This document shows positions 21,500-33,465 of a stretch of 64,000 nucleotides of DNA, piece by piece (position 1 is the stretch's first letter; every line of letters begins with the position of its first letter). A program made the position numbers and the translations under genes. The notes beneath the pieces are model-generated. The model saw nothing but the letters and a program-made list of their open reading frames with translations, was not told where the DNA came from and made no database searches. The stretch comes from Gnetum montanum (lineage: Eukaryota > Streptophyta > Gnetopsida > Gnetales > Gnetaceae), in the NCBI GenBank assembly GCA_015680685.1, contig MNCI01004147.1, positions 479,035 through 543,034 of the forward strand, given 5' to 3'.

Positions 21500-21705
21500 G
21501 ATAGGAAACTCATCCTCAAGTTAAAACAAAAGGAGGATAAAGTTCCTTACAAAATTATGATGAGTATTTAGAGTTGACATGACTACTTGACTTTGAATGT
21601 CGCATTATGGTTTCAGTGGTGCTTTAGAAAATTATCATGCATTGCATGATGGACACATATGACAATAATAACAAAATATCAAAATATCAAAGCTTGATGT
21701 AGCCT

Positions 21706-24383
21706 TTAAGCTCCCAGTGGTGGTGGATCCTTTATCGACTTCTTTTCTTCATCATCATGCTTCTGAAATTGATAATGGTTGAGTAGCACCTAAAGCTTAT
21801 CCTCCTCTGATCTTGGGTCATGTACCATCTAGGTAAATTTAGTAATGTTTGCTGGTGTCAGTACTTTTCATGAGCATGATAGCTATGGAAACATTTTGTT
21901 AGCTTTCGCATACCATGCTACGAACTGCCTTCTTTCTTCCTCGAAAGCCCTGGCCTCCTTTCTCAATTCTTGGTAATCTATCATTCTACAAGCCATGTTT
22001 GCTACCACATCTTTTTGATCTTAGTAGCTAATATTCACTATTTCTAGTTCAAAGTTTGCAATACGCAATTTTTGTTGGGCATCCTTCCAATCTGCAAACT
22101 TCTTCTCATACATGGCATATACTATAGCTACCTATTGTTCCTCATTCCTTGGTCTTCCTGCTGTGAGCATAGCCAAATTAGCATAGTGAAGGTTTTCTAA
22201 TCCCATGTATTCCTTGAGATCCTCTATCTACAAGTCTTTATTCTTCACTTTAACTTAGTGGATATGAAGGAGACCATCCAATATTAGTTGCCAATCTGGT
22301 ATTTATGTAGTGATGGAGTTGATTTTGGCTTTGGCTATTTAGATTTCTTTTTTGTTTATTTGCTAATACATGCCCACTTAGTCTTTGAAGTATTCCTTGA
22401 ACCTTTCATGTTTTTTAGCATCATTTTTCCATGCATTGATTTTGATTGTTGATTTTTGATGGATGGCATAGACTTTCTTCAAGAAAATTTTTCTTATTCT
22501 CTATGTTTGTCAACCTTGTGTTCTTAGTAGCAATTCTTTTATTTTACTCCTCTAGGGTAGTTATGGCCTTGCCATGTGCATAAGTTTGGGTTTTTTCCAC
22601 AGATGCATTCCATATTACTTTCTCTTTTTCCATCTTTGTCTAAATATTTTGGGCTATGAGCTAAATTGCTTTCTTGGTTTTGAATTTATTCAGTTGGTCT
22701 AGCACTACATACTGTGCAAGGTCTTTGTTTTTTTCTTTAAAGGCTACTAATTTAACTTGAAACCTATGCACTTCATTTTCTACATTTTTGGCTCTTGTTT
22801 TGGCCATGACCAATTTATCCTTTGTTGAGATTAGATCCTACTAAACTGTAGTGATATTGTCAAAGATATCAAAGAGATTTTGCATAACTTTGCCTATTTG
22901 CAGTAGTTGATTCAAGATATCTTCATGTTCTGCTGGGGTCATGGATATTTTCGGCTATCATTTCGGCTCTAGTGATGTCATCTAGTACCACAATGAAAAT
23001 ATTAAATGATTCTTTAATGTGATATGTGATCATCTCTGTTGCTCTTGCTATATCTTGGTATTGCATCACCACAACTATGGCTTCTTCTTTAGTTTCCAAC
23101 ATAACTTGAAAAGATGCAGTGTTCCCAAAAATGTGTTGTACCCAATCCTCATCCTCTCTTACCTATAAAGATACCTACCCACTAGGGGGTCTTATTGATA
23201 TAGCAAGCTTTTATGGAGTAACCTCTTACTCTTTATAATGCATAACCTTCCTTTGTTCCCCAACTAATGGTTTCTACAATCTGCTGCAAGCAAATCATAA
23301 AAGATCTATAGTCCTGTTGTGCTAGTGGAGCACTCTGTTTAAGTCTATTACTAGCTACCATTGATCCACTGGGTCCTGCTTGTTCTTGGCTTGTTACTGA
23401 AATATTGCCCATGGGTATTAAACTTGTTGCTCCCTTAGTGCTTGTTAGCATTTTCAACTGATTCTTCTTTGGTGGCACTAGCTTTGACATCTTAGCATAT
23501 GATGCATTACAAGCTTTACATAATATATCATTTGTATATCCCAAACTTCCAACTTTCTTGCATAATCTTCTAACAAGACAAGGGAATGATAATGTGAGTT
23601 TCCCTACTTTATTTTCTTTAAATCGTCTTTGAATTTTCAAGAATAATAAATGAGCCAGATTTGCATTAAATTTTCCCATAAGGATGGCACTTCCTATTGT
23701 AGCATAGGTGGAGATTCTATTCAATCTTCTAGTGGAAAATATGTGGTAAGTCCTTATCTTAAAGTATATCTTTTTCTCAGCAGATAATTCACTATATTAT
23801 TTATCTTCTTTGCCCTATGCTCTTTGAAGCCATAGCTTCTTTGCCTTGGTGTTGGATCTAGTATAGATCTATGAAATATTTTCTTTGACATTGGAAATGT
23901 TAAGTGCCTTCATGGTAGCTTCCACTAAATAAGGCATAGAGACCCTTCTATTTTTACAATGGCATCCTCTTGCTTATTTTTTCATAACTGGTAGACTTAT
24001 CCTAAGTTCCATTCACCATTACATGAAAGAGTTGGCCATAGAGAAGAGGCTTGGAGTTGTGTTATGACATTCTCAGGTGTGAACTCCATGAATGGTCCAA
24101 AATTCAATTCCATAATCACTGTAGACATAATTGATTTTTCTTGGATTGCTTGGAGACATTCTACTGACAATGTGAGACATTATCCTTGTTTTGGAGCTTG
24201 TGGTGCTTTAGCCTCCACCTACACAAAGTGTTTAGTGGCAAGTGTTTTTTGATGAATGCTAAAGGATTGGACCTCCTGCTTTGCCTATAGAGTTTGTTCT
24301 CCAACTTGTTTGCTACCTCGATCCCTTGGTCTTTTGCTTCTGTGCTATGAGGGTCCTTTTATTGTGGATCTTTTGGGAGTCAT
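21706..24383 (-). pseudogene. Element B third ORF (env-position coiled-coil protein), decayed
   Basis: Starts MTPKRS at 24383, aligned with the MAPK/MAPR starts of A, C and G. The best open block is 23724-23233 (NRISTYATIGSAILMGKFNA onward, then CLVRRLCKKVGSLGYTNDIL), matching 5110-4709 in A. A block at about 24150-23950 corresponds to the WPIL...NGTW region. The coiled-coil part (KVYAIHQKSTIKINAWKN-like, about 22500-22420) and YMGLENLHYANLAMLTAGRPR-like block (about 22210-22140) follow. It ends with KDPPPLGA and TAA at 21708-21706. It has numerous stops. Function unknown. Confidence 0.72.
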
Positions 24384-24682
24384 TTTTAATCATCAAAGAT
24401 TTGTTTGAGTGTATCCAAGGATGTTAAATAGATTTCTAATGGTTTGTAATCCTTTTTTGGTTTTATAAATTAATCACAAGTTAATTCTTATTATTTCTTA
24501 CAGCTCTTATTATGATTGTTGAGTTAGAAAAATATTTTAAAAATACCCTTATTATGACCTCTCACAAGTGTTATTTTCTTTCTTCTTGTGTGCTTAGATG
24601 AGTAGTTAGGAGGTGAGTTAGGATTTACTAGTTCTTATTTTTTTAGTTGATCAAGATTTTAGTTGTTAATTCTTATTCTTAC
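24384..24682 (-). promoter_or_regulatory. Candidate intron upstream of B third ORF, acceptor lost
   Basis: ATTAAAG|GTAAGA (donor G at 24682) is placed as in A and G. At the expected acceptor, directly before the ATG, the sequence reads GATGATTAAAA where the sisters have GATTGTAG or GATTATAG. Splicing at this position could no longer use an AG, consistent with decay. Confidence 0.5.
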
Positions 24683-24739
24683 CTTTAATATGCTCTTCTA
24701 GGCATTAGAGAAATTTGTCTCAAATTGACTCTTCTACAT

Positions 24740-24760
24740 GAAATACTCTCCCCCATTACT
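24740..24760 (-). other. Internal polypurine-tract-like motif, element B
   Basis: Element-sense TAGTAATGGGGGAGAGTAT, about 65 nt before the candidate donor; A has TAGTCGTGGGGGAAGGGTAT at the equivalent place. Confidence 0.5.
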
Positions 24761-24920
24761 ATCTTAATCACTGCATGATCAAAAAGGTTCAAGAATTATC
24801 GAAATTAGAGCTTTGGTGAGAGAGTTATGATGTTTGGAAGTTTGGTTGCTAGTGTTAGAAAAATAGCATGAACTCCCCTTGTTAGAAATAAGAAAAATGA
24901 AAAATTTTCTAACTCCTCAC

Positions 24921-25005
24921 GCATATATATAGAATTTTATATTGGCAATATCATAGATGTGACATTGTAGGACCTAATACATTGTAGCTATGACATCACC
25001 ACTAA
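24921..25005 (-). promoter_or_regulatory. Internal U3-like promoter of element B
   Basis: On the + strand this holds ATATCATAGATGTGACATTG, TGTAGGACC and GCTATGACATCACC next to ATATATATAG (element-sense TATA-like, 24923-24932). B's LTR U3 carries ATATCGTAGATATGATATCA and GTGATGTCATAGATAC (21411-21463). The words are those of B and not those of A, C or G. It lies about 540 nt before the third-ORF ATG, as in A. Confidence 0.62.
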
Positions 25006-25009
25006 AAAA

Positions 25010-26530
25010 GTTTGCTTTTTGAACAAATTTAGATGAAAAAAATTGAGTCAAATGGATAGTTTAGAAGATGTAGAGATGGTATAAAGTGATCTTGATCATA
25101 GATGGTGCTCATAATATGAGGTTTTGATGATAAAATGTCATGAAGAAGGAATCTTTGGTAAAAAGTCAATGAGATGTATAAGATATGGTAGTAATGGTTG
25201 CCAAAATTATGATCAATTGTGAGAATATAGAAAAGTAAAAATTGATGGATGAAGTGTCTTGGAGACATAAGATGGTGTAGAATTGGTTGTCAAGTATGAA
25301 GCATAGGAGTTATACAAAAGGGTCCTCCCCAAAGCAGGCTCTAACCCTTAGTGCGCTTATATAACCACACCTACAAGTGTTCGTGGGTACTTAAGGAGTT
25401 GAATGTAACATACCTATGTTGCAAAACACACATGCTAGTATCACCGGAATGAGAAGGTAACACTATATTATATGAAACCATAGAATTATGATTACATATA
25501 ACAGTGAGATGGAATGGTAGAAAGGATTGTAGAAATTGGGACATAAGGTGTCTTACCATAGGCATAATGGATTCTTGTGTGTGATATATGGTTAAAGTAA
25601 TCATTAGCTTTTCCATCTAAGATTTGAATCAAGTCCATACCACTTACCAGTGACATTACATTGCATCATCCCAAAACTAACAATTACAAGACCACCACTA
25701 TTGCAAGAAGTATTAACACTTGGTAATGAAGTTCAAGGAAGTAGTTTGTTAATATCATACTTTTTATTTTTTTGGATTTCTAAGAAGCCATCTACCTTCA
25801 GGCATGGACAACATGTATTTCCAATGGGACCCCTAGAAATTTCTATTTTGTGCATTTATTATGTTTTTACTATGTCAGCCTTACAAGAGGACTACCTTCA
25901 AGCATGGGTAACATGTCTTTCCAGTGATATGGTAAGGTAGCAGTTATTGCATACTTACTTTCACTTTTCATTAGGACTCAAGTAAATAATACAACCTTGA
26001 TAATAGGATAAAACTTATAGTAGTAGCCTTAGAGAATCAACAAATCCCCTTGATGTCAAATCTTTTTTATTCCCACTTGGTTCTTGTCTTTTCTATCCAA
26101 GCATAATGATCACAAGTTTATTTTAGTTTTGTTGTGGAGAGAATATCATTATGACCATGGTAAGAGCCTCTTATTATTGGAAATGAGTGGATGGATGATG
26201 TGGTCTCACTATATATAGAATTAGTCTTCCCATTATTTGATAATATAAGGCAATATTCACATTATTGGGACTACATTATGTTTTATTCCTTACACTTTGT
26301 TAGGAAAAATCAATAGAAATACATACAAAAAGATGATGAAAAATTATAGGAAAATGGAAAGAATAACAAAAAAATGATAATAACAAAAAAAATTAGAAAG
26401 AATTTAAAATGTATCAAAGAATAGAAAATGATTAAGAAATGAGAAAAGCAAAAAAGAGTAAAAATGATATTAAAAAATGTGAAAAAATAGTAAGAAAAAG
26501 AAAAAGGTTTGGTGCCTAAGTAACTAGCTA
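25010..26530 (-). other. Non-coding spacer of element B
   Basis: No recognised coding sequence. The block around 25311-25400 (GGGTCCTCCCC) is shared with the A spacer. The segment 26280-26510 is A-rich on the + strand. AATAGTCATGGGGATGTC in element sense (26530-26548) is the pol-end motif shared with C and G. Confidence 0.6.
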
Positions 26531-26549
26531 GACATCCCCATGACTATTT

Positions 26550-29500
26550 TAAAAATAGTTAATTAGAAGATCGAATATGTTAAAGATGGTTTGACAAGCA
26601 AGGTAGAATCCATAGAGGAGTCAGGATATTCATAGAATGGTTTGACTTGTTGAATACTAACCAAGATAAGCTTTTGTGGATTGGTTAGGTGATAGATCTG
26701 CATGGCACTAGATTAGTATGTTGTATGGATGATATAGAATCCTTCCCATAAGGTTTAGAACTTAGCCTCTTGTAGCACATGACTGGGATTCTAATAGAGG
26801 ACCTTATCGCTCAATTAAATTGATACCGGTCTTATTCTAGAGTCATGCCTACACATTGAGTATTTTTTATGTATCTTGTTACTCATTCAAGCTACAAGTT
26901 TGTTTTCATTTAAAATATTGAGATTCAGAAGACGTTCCTTTTGAGCTAAGTTTAAGTCTAGGTTAAGTACACTAGAAGTGGCAAAAGTTTGGAGCTCTAC
27001 ATGGATTGCCAATGTAGAAAGTTTTCCATAGACTAGTTCCTAGGACAAGTATCCTATTAGAAGTTTCCATGTGGATCTATATGCCCATAGAACATCATTT
27101 AGCTTAGTGCTCTAATCCTTTCTGAATCAACTAACTATTCTAGTTAATATTCTTGTGATTTCTAGGTTAGTCATTTCTTCTTGATCGTTTTCTTGGGGGT
27201 GGTATGGTGTGATTAACTTATGATTCACCCCAAGTTGTTGCATTAGCTTTTTAAATGTAGCTCTTGTCAAATGAGTTGCATTTTTGAATATGAGCATGTG
27301 GTACTCCAAATTTATTCACCATGTGTTGTTGAAAGAACTTGGTAGTTGTTTTAGCTACATAATCATTTATTGCAATTGCTTCTGCTCACTTGCTACAATG
27401 ACCAACTGTCACTATGGTGTAAGATTTCCCATTAGACATTAGTATGATGGACCCCATGAAATTAACTCCCTAGATATCAAATAGCTTTCATGCTTGTATG
27501 CATTATTGTGAACCTTCATTTTTGGCCATTAGTCCTTTGTCACGTTAACATCTTTGACAAGATCGAGTGAATTGGTGTGCATTCTTGAATATGGTAGGCC
27601 ACAAGTAGCCTTCCATCATCAACTTTAGTGTTGTTCTATGTCCAACATAGTGACCATCACATGGTCCTTCATGTGTATCTTGTAGAGTTTTTTGTTGGCA
27701 CTCTTCTAAAATGCATCATCTTACTAGTTCATCTACACATATCTTGTAAAGATTTGCATTAATTTCCATATATCATTTAACTTAGTGACAAAACTATTTC
27801 TTTTGTTTCTTATTTCACTCAAAAGGAAGCTCTTATGTAGTGAGGTAAATCATGTAATTAGTAATCCATGATTCTTTTGTTGAGTTAATAGCCATTGTTG
27901 TTCTTGTAAACAAATTTTCATCGAAAAATCGGTTTGATAATAATGCATCCTATTCTTGCAATTCCCATCTTAGTCTTAACAAATGCTTAGCTACAACATT
28001 TTCAACTCCCTTATTGTTTATCATAGTAATGTCAAACTCTTGTAATATCACAAACCATCATATCATCCTTGGACTAACCCTTGGTTTATTCATTAGAAAT
28101 TTGATAGTACTATGATTCGTGTGGAGATAAATAGAATATCCAAGCACATAATGTCTGAACTTTTCAAGTACATACATCATGATCATGAGCTTCTTTTTTG
28201 TATTAGTGTAGTTAAGTTATGCTTCAATGATGCTTCAATTAATGCAGTGTATGTAATATGGTCTTTTATGATCATTAAGTTAAGTAAGTATTGCTCCCAG
28301 TGCATAGTTTGAAGCATCCATCATAATGTGGAAGGGTTTAGACCAATCTAGAGCTCGAAGGATTAGTGTTTCGATTAGCTTTTGTTTTAATGTCTCGAAG
28401 GCCTTCTCACACTATTTTGTCCATTGTAATGATGCATCTTTCTCTGTGAGTTCTACTAGCTAAAAAATTCTCAATAAACCATGTGTAATATCCTATATGG
28501 CCAAGGAGTGATCTAACATCCTTAATAGTTTGCAGCCACTAGGTGATGTTTTGAATGACTCTTATCTTTTCTGGATCTACCTCTATTTCTTTTTGAGATA
28601 TTTTATGTCCTAAAACCATGTCATCTTGGATCATTAAATGATTTTTTTGCCAATTGAGCTTTAGATTTATTTTAACACATATTTTTAAAACTTGCTCTAG
28701 TTAATCCAAGGCTTGTTTGAAGTTTAGCCCATACGTGAAAAAGTCATTCATAAAGACTTCTACTCCATTGCTAATATGTTTTTGGAAGATAGTCAATACA
28801 AGTATTTGGAATGTAGCGGGAGCATTACATAAGTCGAAAGGCATATTCTTGTAGGCAAACATCCCCCATGAACTAGTGAATGTTTTGTTCACTTGATATT
28901 TTGGTGCAATGTGAATTTGGTTACACTTATTATAATCATTAAGGAAATTGTAGTACTAATGTCCTAAAATAGTACTGAGGACTTGGTCAACAAATGGTAA
29001 GGGAAAGTGGTACTTGAACATTGTTGAATTCAACAACCAGAAGTCAATGTAGGCCCTCCACTTGCCATCTTTCTTTGGGAAAATGACTAAAGGACTAACC
29101 CATTCAATGTTTGCTATTAGATAGATGAATCCTACTTTTAATAGTTTTTCCAATTCTTGTCGAACCACTCATTTGAGTTTAGGATTTAGTCTTCTTTGTG
29201 GTTGGTGGCAAGTTTTGACAGTTGGATGTGTATAGATTTGGTGTTGGCATATGCATGGATCTATATATGTTATTTCATCATAGGACCATGTGAATGCTAT
29301 TGGCCATTTATTTACTTCTAATAGTCTTTCCTTTTACCCTTTTTCAAGACTGACATTAATAATTATCGATTTCTTATTATTTAGAAAGACATATTCTAGT
29401 ACATCTAGTAGGGCTTTTAGTTCTCAAGGTTTTGGTTCATACTTGTCTTGAATCTCTAACTATTCCATTTGATGTCTTCTTCTTGATATGATTGTGCATA

Positions 29501-30400
29501 TGGATGTTTCCTTTTAAACTATTCTAACTTGTTGGTTTCTTCAATGTAAACACTAGTAATTTTATTCAATGATTCCATGCACATCAGACTCTATCTCTTT
29601 TTCAATAATTAGCCACTAGGTGCCTTCTTGTTTCGTGTTTGCTATATACAGATACTATTGGACACACATATCTTCTATACATTGATTACATGTTGTGTTG
29701 GTTTCATGTTTTATGGCCTAGATATTCTACACATAATTGCACCCATTGTCATTATATGCAATGCATGAAACCTGACATCTTTGTATGATTCCAACTTCAT
29801 CTTCCTTGGAGATTTCCAAGGACAAGTCTCTAATCCCCAGCTTAGTATCCAAAGTTCTAAGTCATGCTCTTCCCATAATGATAGGAAATTATCCCCTTTT
29901 TATCCCTATGTATATGACAAGAAAATTAGCAGGGTAGGACCAACCACTTATGGTAGTGATAACATCTTCTACTTGCACGAATGGAATAGTGATTGACTGA
30001 CCCACAAGCTCTAATCGAATATTACTCTTCCTTACTAGAGGAAGATTTTGGGCTTTATAAATATCTTGTGAAATAAAATTTACTCTTGGTCTAGAATCTA
30101 GTAGAGCTTTGCATGGTTTGTGGCCTACTCTTTTGAGATATACTAAGGGACTTCCTAGATCTATTCTCTTCTTGGGAAGTGTTGCTTCCTTGATCCAATG
30201 TGTTATAGTTTGAGTGAGCATGACAATGGTCAAATTTAGATTTGTAGAATGTGGAAGCTTGGTGTTCCCTTGAGGAGTATATGTAGATGGGTTTGATGTA
30301 GGTAAAGTTCCCATCCTTTGAACCCTTTCTAGACTTGTACTAAAAAATTGATGATTCCTGGATTTAGGTTCACTTACCAACACATCCTCTTATATGTTAA
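26550..30400 (-). pseudogene. pol: Element B pol: PR, RT, RNase H, INT, decayed
   Basis: Protease at about 30150-29890: ALLDSRPRVNFISQDIYK, where Athila-type proteases have D-L-G. RT at 29168-28600: SPLVIFPKKDGKWRAYIDF, HFPLPFVDQVLSTI, MPFDLCNAPATFQ and the active site as VEVFMNDFFTYG, an Asp-to-Asn change of YxDD type. RNase H lies at about 28450-27950. Integrase runs from about 27650 to 26900, with the core segment 27309-27127 (ATFKKLMQQLGVNHKLITPY, then EMTNLEITRIL), where the catalytic-site neighbourhood DNATH reads KNATH. Stops and frameshifts throughout. It lies downstream of gag in the same sense, as expected for a Gag-Pol polyprotein. Confidence 0.82.
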
Positions 30401-32388
30401 TTGCCCTAGTAGCATTCTTTTGCTATGGTTGTGTTGCAAGTTCTCCTTGCATAACTAGTGGCAACACTAGTGGTAGGGAGTTAGGAGGTTGGATTGATGA
30501 ACCAACTATTGGTTGATGTGAATAAGCATTGGGATTCATTTATGATGTAGTGGGTCTATGATACTTTGGTGGATAATAATGAGAGGAGGTGTGGACTGAA
30601 GCATTTCCTGAAGAGATTGGATGTTGAACATAATATCCATAAGGATTTACTTACTTGTATGAATATTGTTGCCTTGGCAATGAGATTTCCCATGCTTTCA
30701 TCCACTAAATCCACTGAATCCCACATTTTCTCTACCTTTGTCATAATGTCATTAACTAATTTTTGGATGGGTAGACTCATCTTTTGGATGGCATCCTTCA
30801 AAGTTTCTTCTTCTTGTCTATTGCACATTCTCACATCCCTTTTTCTTATTGTGGGATCTCAATTGTACTCTTCTGCCAATTCTCTTTTCTTTAATTCTCC
30901 TTTCTCCTTGGCCACTTGGTCTATTAGTCTTTGGATTCGATGAACTATCATTTTAGATAATCTACGTTGGGCATATATCCCAAGAGTTTCTCTTGTATAG
31001 TTTCATGACCAATCAACTATGTATCATAGTTGCTCCATTTGAGAAAAATTTTGGTCTAGGCACCTGTGTACTATTGAATAATATCTACCCATTTTCGCAT
31101 TAAGGGATTCATGTATCCCTTGCTTCTATCCTTGAATTTCTTTTCTCAAATTGAACACCCTTAAATAGGTTTAATATTTATCATTGAAGAGCTCTAGCAT
31201 GGTACGCCATCTTCAGATCCATTCTAGTTCTAAGGATCTGTAGTAGCTTTCTACTTCCTTGATAGGTGTTCTAGGAAACAACTTTCATTTCTACTAATTA
31301 TTTTCAATGTTTTGAAGGGAACATGCATCATGGAATGCTTGAAGGTGGTGTTGTGGATCTACATTGTATCCACCTTCACACTTGGAAATTTTTTTTATAT
31401 CTCGTTGCTTGATGCAACTATCCCTTACATGCCTAGTAAGGATATACACTACTTCTCTTATATTAATCATATTATGATCATTCAATAGTGGTTCTTCAAG
31501 ATCTTTAGGTTTGTAGTCTCTATTGTAGTTATGACCCCTTCACTACTCATGATGTTCTCTTTCTTCATGCATGATCCTATCTCTTCTTTATACATAATTA
31601 TTCTCTTCATCATCATGATACCTTCTTCATTATATATTTCTCCCATGATCACTTCATCTTTCCCTATCATAGTCTCTTGGTCTTCGCTCCCTTTTGTTAG
31701 ACTCAACAGATGAATGTGAAGAGGAAGTAGTTGGAAAATGTTGCTAGTTGGTTCTTCTTCTGTGACTCTATGATTCATTCTCTTTCAGTTTTGCAGAAGC
31801 TTTAGGCCCTAAGCTCTGCCTAAGTTTGAAGTCTTCCATATTCGTCCTAGGTATTGTTGTAAGGACTAAATGCAATTGTATTTTGACATGTTCCTATAGA
31901 TAAATGATCAGTATCTATAATGAGATTTATGATTTTGGTGGATTTCTTCCATTACCAATGTATCATCATTTATTTATTCTAGGACAATTGGGTAACATAC
32001 TTTCTTTGCTTTATTACACTCATTTCTTATTTCCATGGTAGCATCCCTTCTTACTTGTGCTTTAGTAGGTTGATATGGCCTAGTCATGTGTTTAGTGACA
32101 TGGTATCCCTCTTGTGCATGGTCAAGGTTCAACTTCATCAAGGTTGCTTACAACATTGCTAGTGCTAAATGTTCGAGAGGCAAAACAAACATTGCCCTGC
32201 AAATCTCTCCATCTTAGTTGGTCATCTTGGTGAAAGATAAATGTGAAATCAAGCTAGTATGGATCAATGTGAGCATATGAAATTTTGGTTTGCATGGATG
32301 CACTGCAATTTTCTTCATCATATTCTTTGTCATGACTCTTCTGAGATTCTTTGGTAGGTGGTGACTTTTCTTTAAGTGTAGAAGCCAT
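30400..32388 (-). pseudogene. gag: Element B gag, decayed and lacking the zinc knuckle
   Basis: Starts MASTLKEKSPPTKES at 32388. The N-terminal part contains DFTFIFHQDDQLRWRDLQGN (about 32230-32170), conserved in C, D and E. An Arg/Asp/His/Glu-rich stretch lies at about 31730-31520 (visible runs include RRYHDDEENN and HEEREHHE). The capsid-like domain begins at about 31485 (IKQRDIKKISKCEGGYNVDP, HHLQAFHDACSLQNIENN). A region MRMCNRQEEETLKDAIQKM...VEKMWDSVD is at 30834-30690. Directly after it the sequence jumps to the Gln-rich C-terminal part; the CX2CX3HX4C knuckle seen in C, D and A is absent, so roughly 100-150 codons appear deleted. Confidence 0.75.
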
Positions 32389-32518
32389 ATTATGTTTTTG
32401 ATCCTCTAAGAGTGTGTGTGTGTATGTTAAAAGAATGAATTCAAGTATGATAGATAAACTTTGAACTCCTTATTACAAGGAACTCTATGAAATCAACTAG
32501 TAAGCAAACATTGACACA

Positions 32519-32536
32519 TCCTTGACAATGGCACCA
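32519..32536 (-). other. Element B primer-binding site (tRNA-Asp type)
   Basis: Element-sense TGGTGCCATTGTCAAGGA, adjacent to the 5' LTR. It differs from the tRNA-Asp complement mainly by C-to-T and G-to-A changes. Confidence 0.8.
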
Positions 32537-32537
32537 A

Positions 32538-33460
32538 TGATGAGTGGCTGGGTATTCCAACACTCCATCACACAAGTTACAAGTGCATGCATGCAACTAG
32601 ATTGTAATCTAGGGATAGACAATGTAAATTTTCTAGTGGTTAATAATTCGTTCGTGATCACTATCTTCTCAATTTGAGTTAGTGAAGTGCAAGTTGTATG
32701 GTTTAACTCTTAGTGAGGCATATGATATTATAATGTTGTGGGATCAAATCAATCCTAAGTGCTTCCATAATGAAAATGAGAATAAAATCTAAATCTAGAT
32801 GATAATAGAAATATAAATCTCTTCTATCCTATGGTGATAAGTATTCATTCCTCGCTTGTTGTGCATGTCACGAGCTCATGTAATCATTACTGGGATTACC
32901 AAGTGAATTCACTACTAAGTGAATCAAGTGAAGTTATCACTAGGTTACCAAATGATTACACTTAACACTTGAAACCAGTTGTACTTATTTCACCTTACTA
33001 ATGAACATGGAAAAAGTCAAGTACTTAGGAAATGTAAAATACTAAACTAAAGTAAACATATTAAAGAATTAAAAATTAAACTAAGGAAGGAAAATGACTA
33101 AGTAAAAGTAAAGAAACTAAGTGTAATGCTGTAATGATGAGAAACAATCTTGATCTTTATTTCTAGCCATGAATTATGCCCAAGTACAATCCAAGATGTT
33201 ATACAACTATTTGACATTACACTACAGGCATTCACTTTATCGCTAAGTTTGAGTCATAAAAAAAACTACAAGAATTTTCCTAAGGGTAGAATGAAAGTTA
33301 TTCCATTGATATGACTAAGTGTTGATATTTATAAAGATGACTAGGATCCTCTACATTGCATCAATGGTAATGTATGTAGGGTTGCGATGTCGTAGATGCA
33401 ATATTATAGATGCAATATCATAGATATGATATCATGACCTATTACAAAAAGGTTTTATCA
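32538..33460 (-). repeat. Element B 5' LTR
   Basis: 923 bp, TGATGAGTGGCTGGG...GGTTTTATCA. TATA-like GATATTTATAAAG at plus 33324-33336. Collinear with 20559-21486; the first 180 bp are visibly more diverged than the rest. Confidence 0.92.
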
Positions 33461-33465
33461 AACAT
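33461..33465. repeat. Target-site duplication AACAT, right of element B
   Basis: Identical to 20554-20558. Confidence 0.9.

Larger units (their letters stand above)
20559..33460 (-). mobile_element. Element B, full-length Athila-like LTR retrotransposon
   Basis: 12.9 kb, minus strand, with both LTRs and a perfect AACAT duplication. Element-sense order: 5' LTR, tRNA-Asp-type PBS, gag, PR, RT, RNase H, INT, about 1.5-2 kb spacer, internal promoter, candidate intron, third ORF, PPT, 3' LTR. It is inserted in the RT region of element E. Its LTRs differ more than those of C, so it is older than C. Confidence 0.92.
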
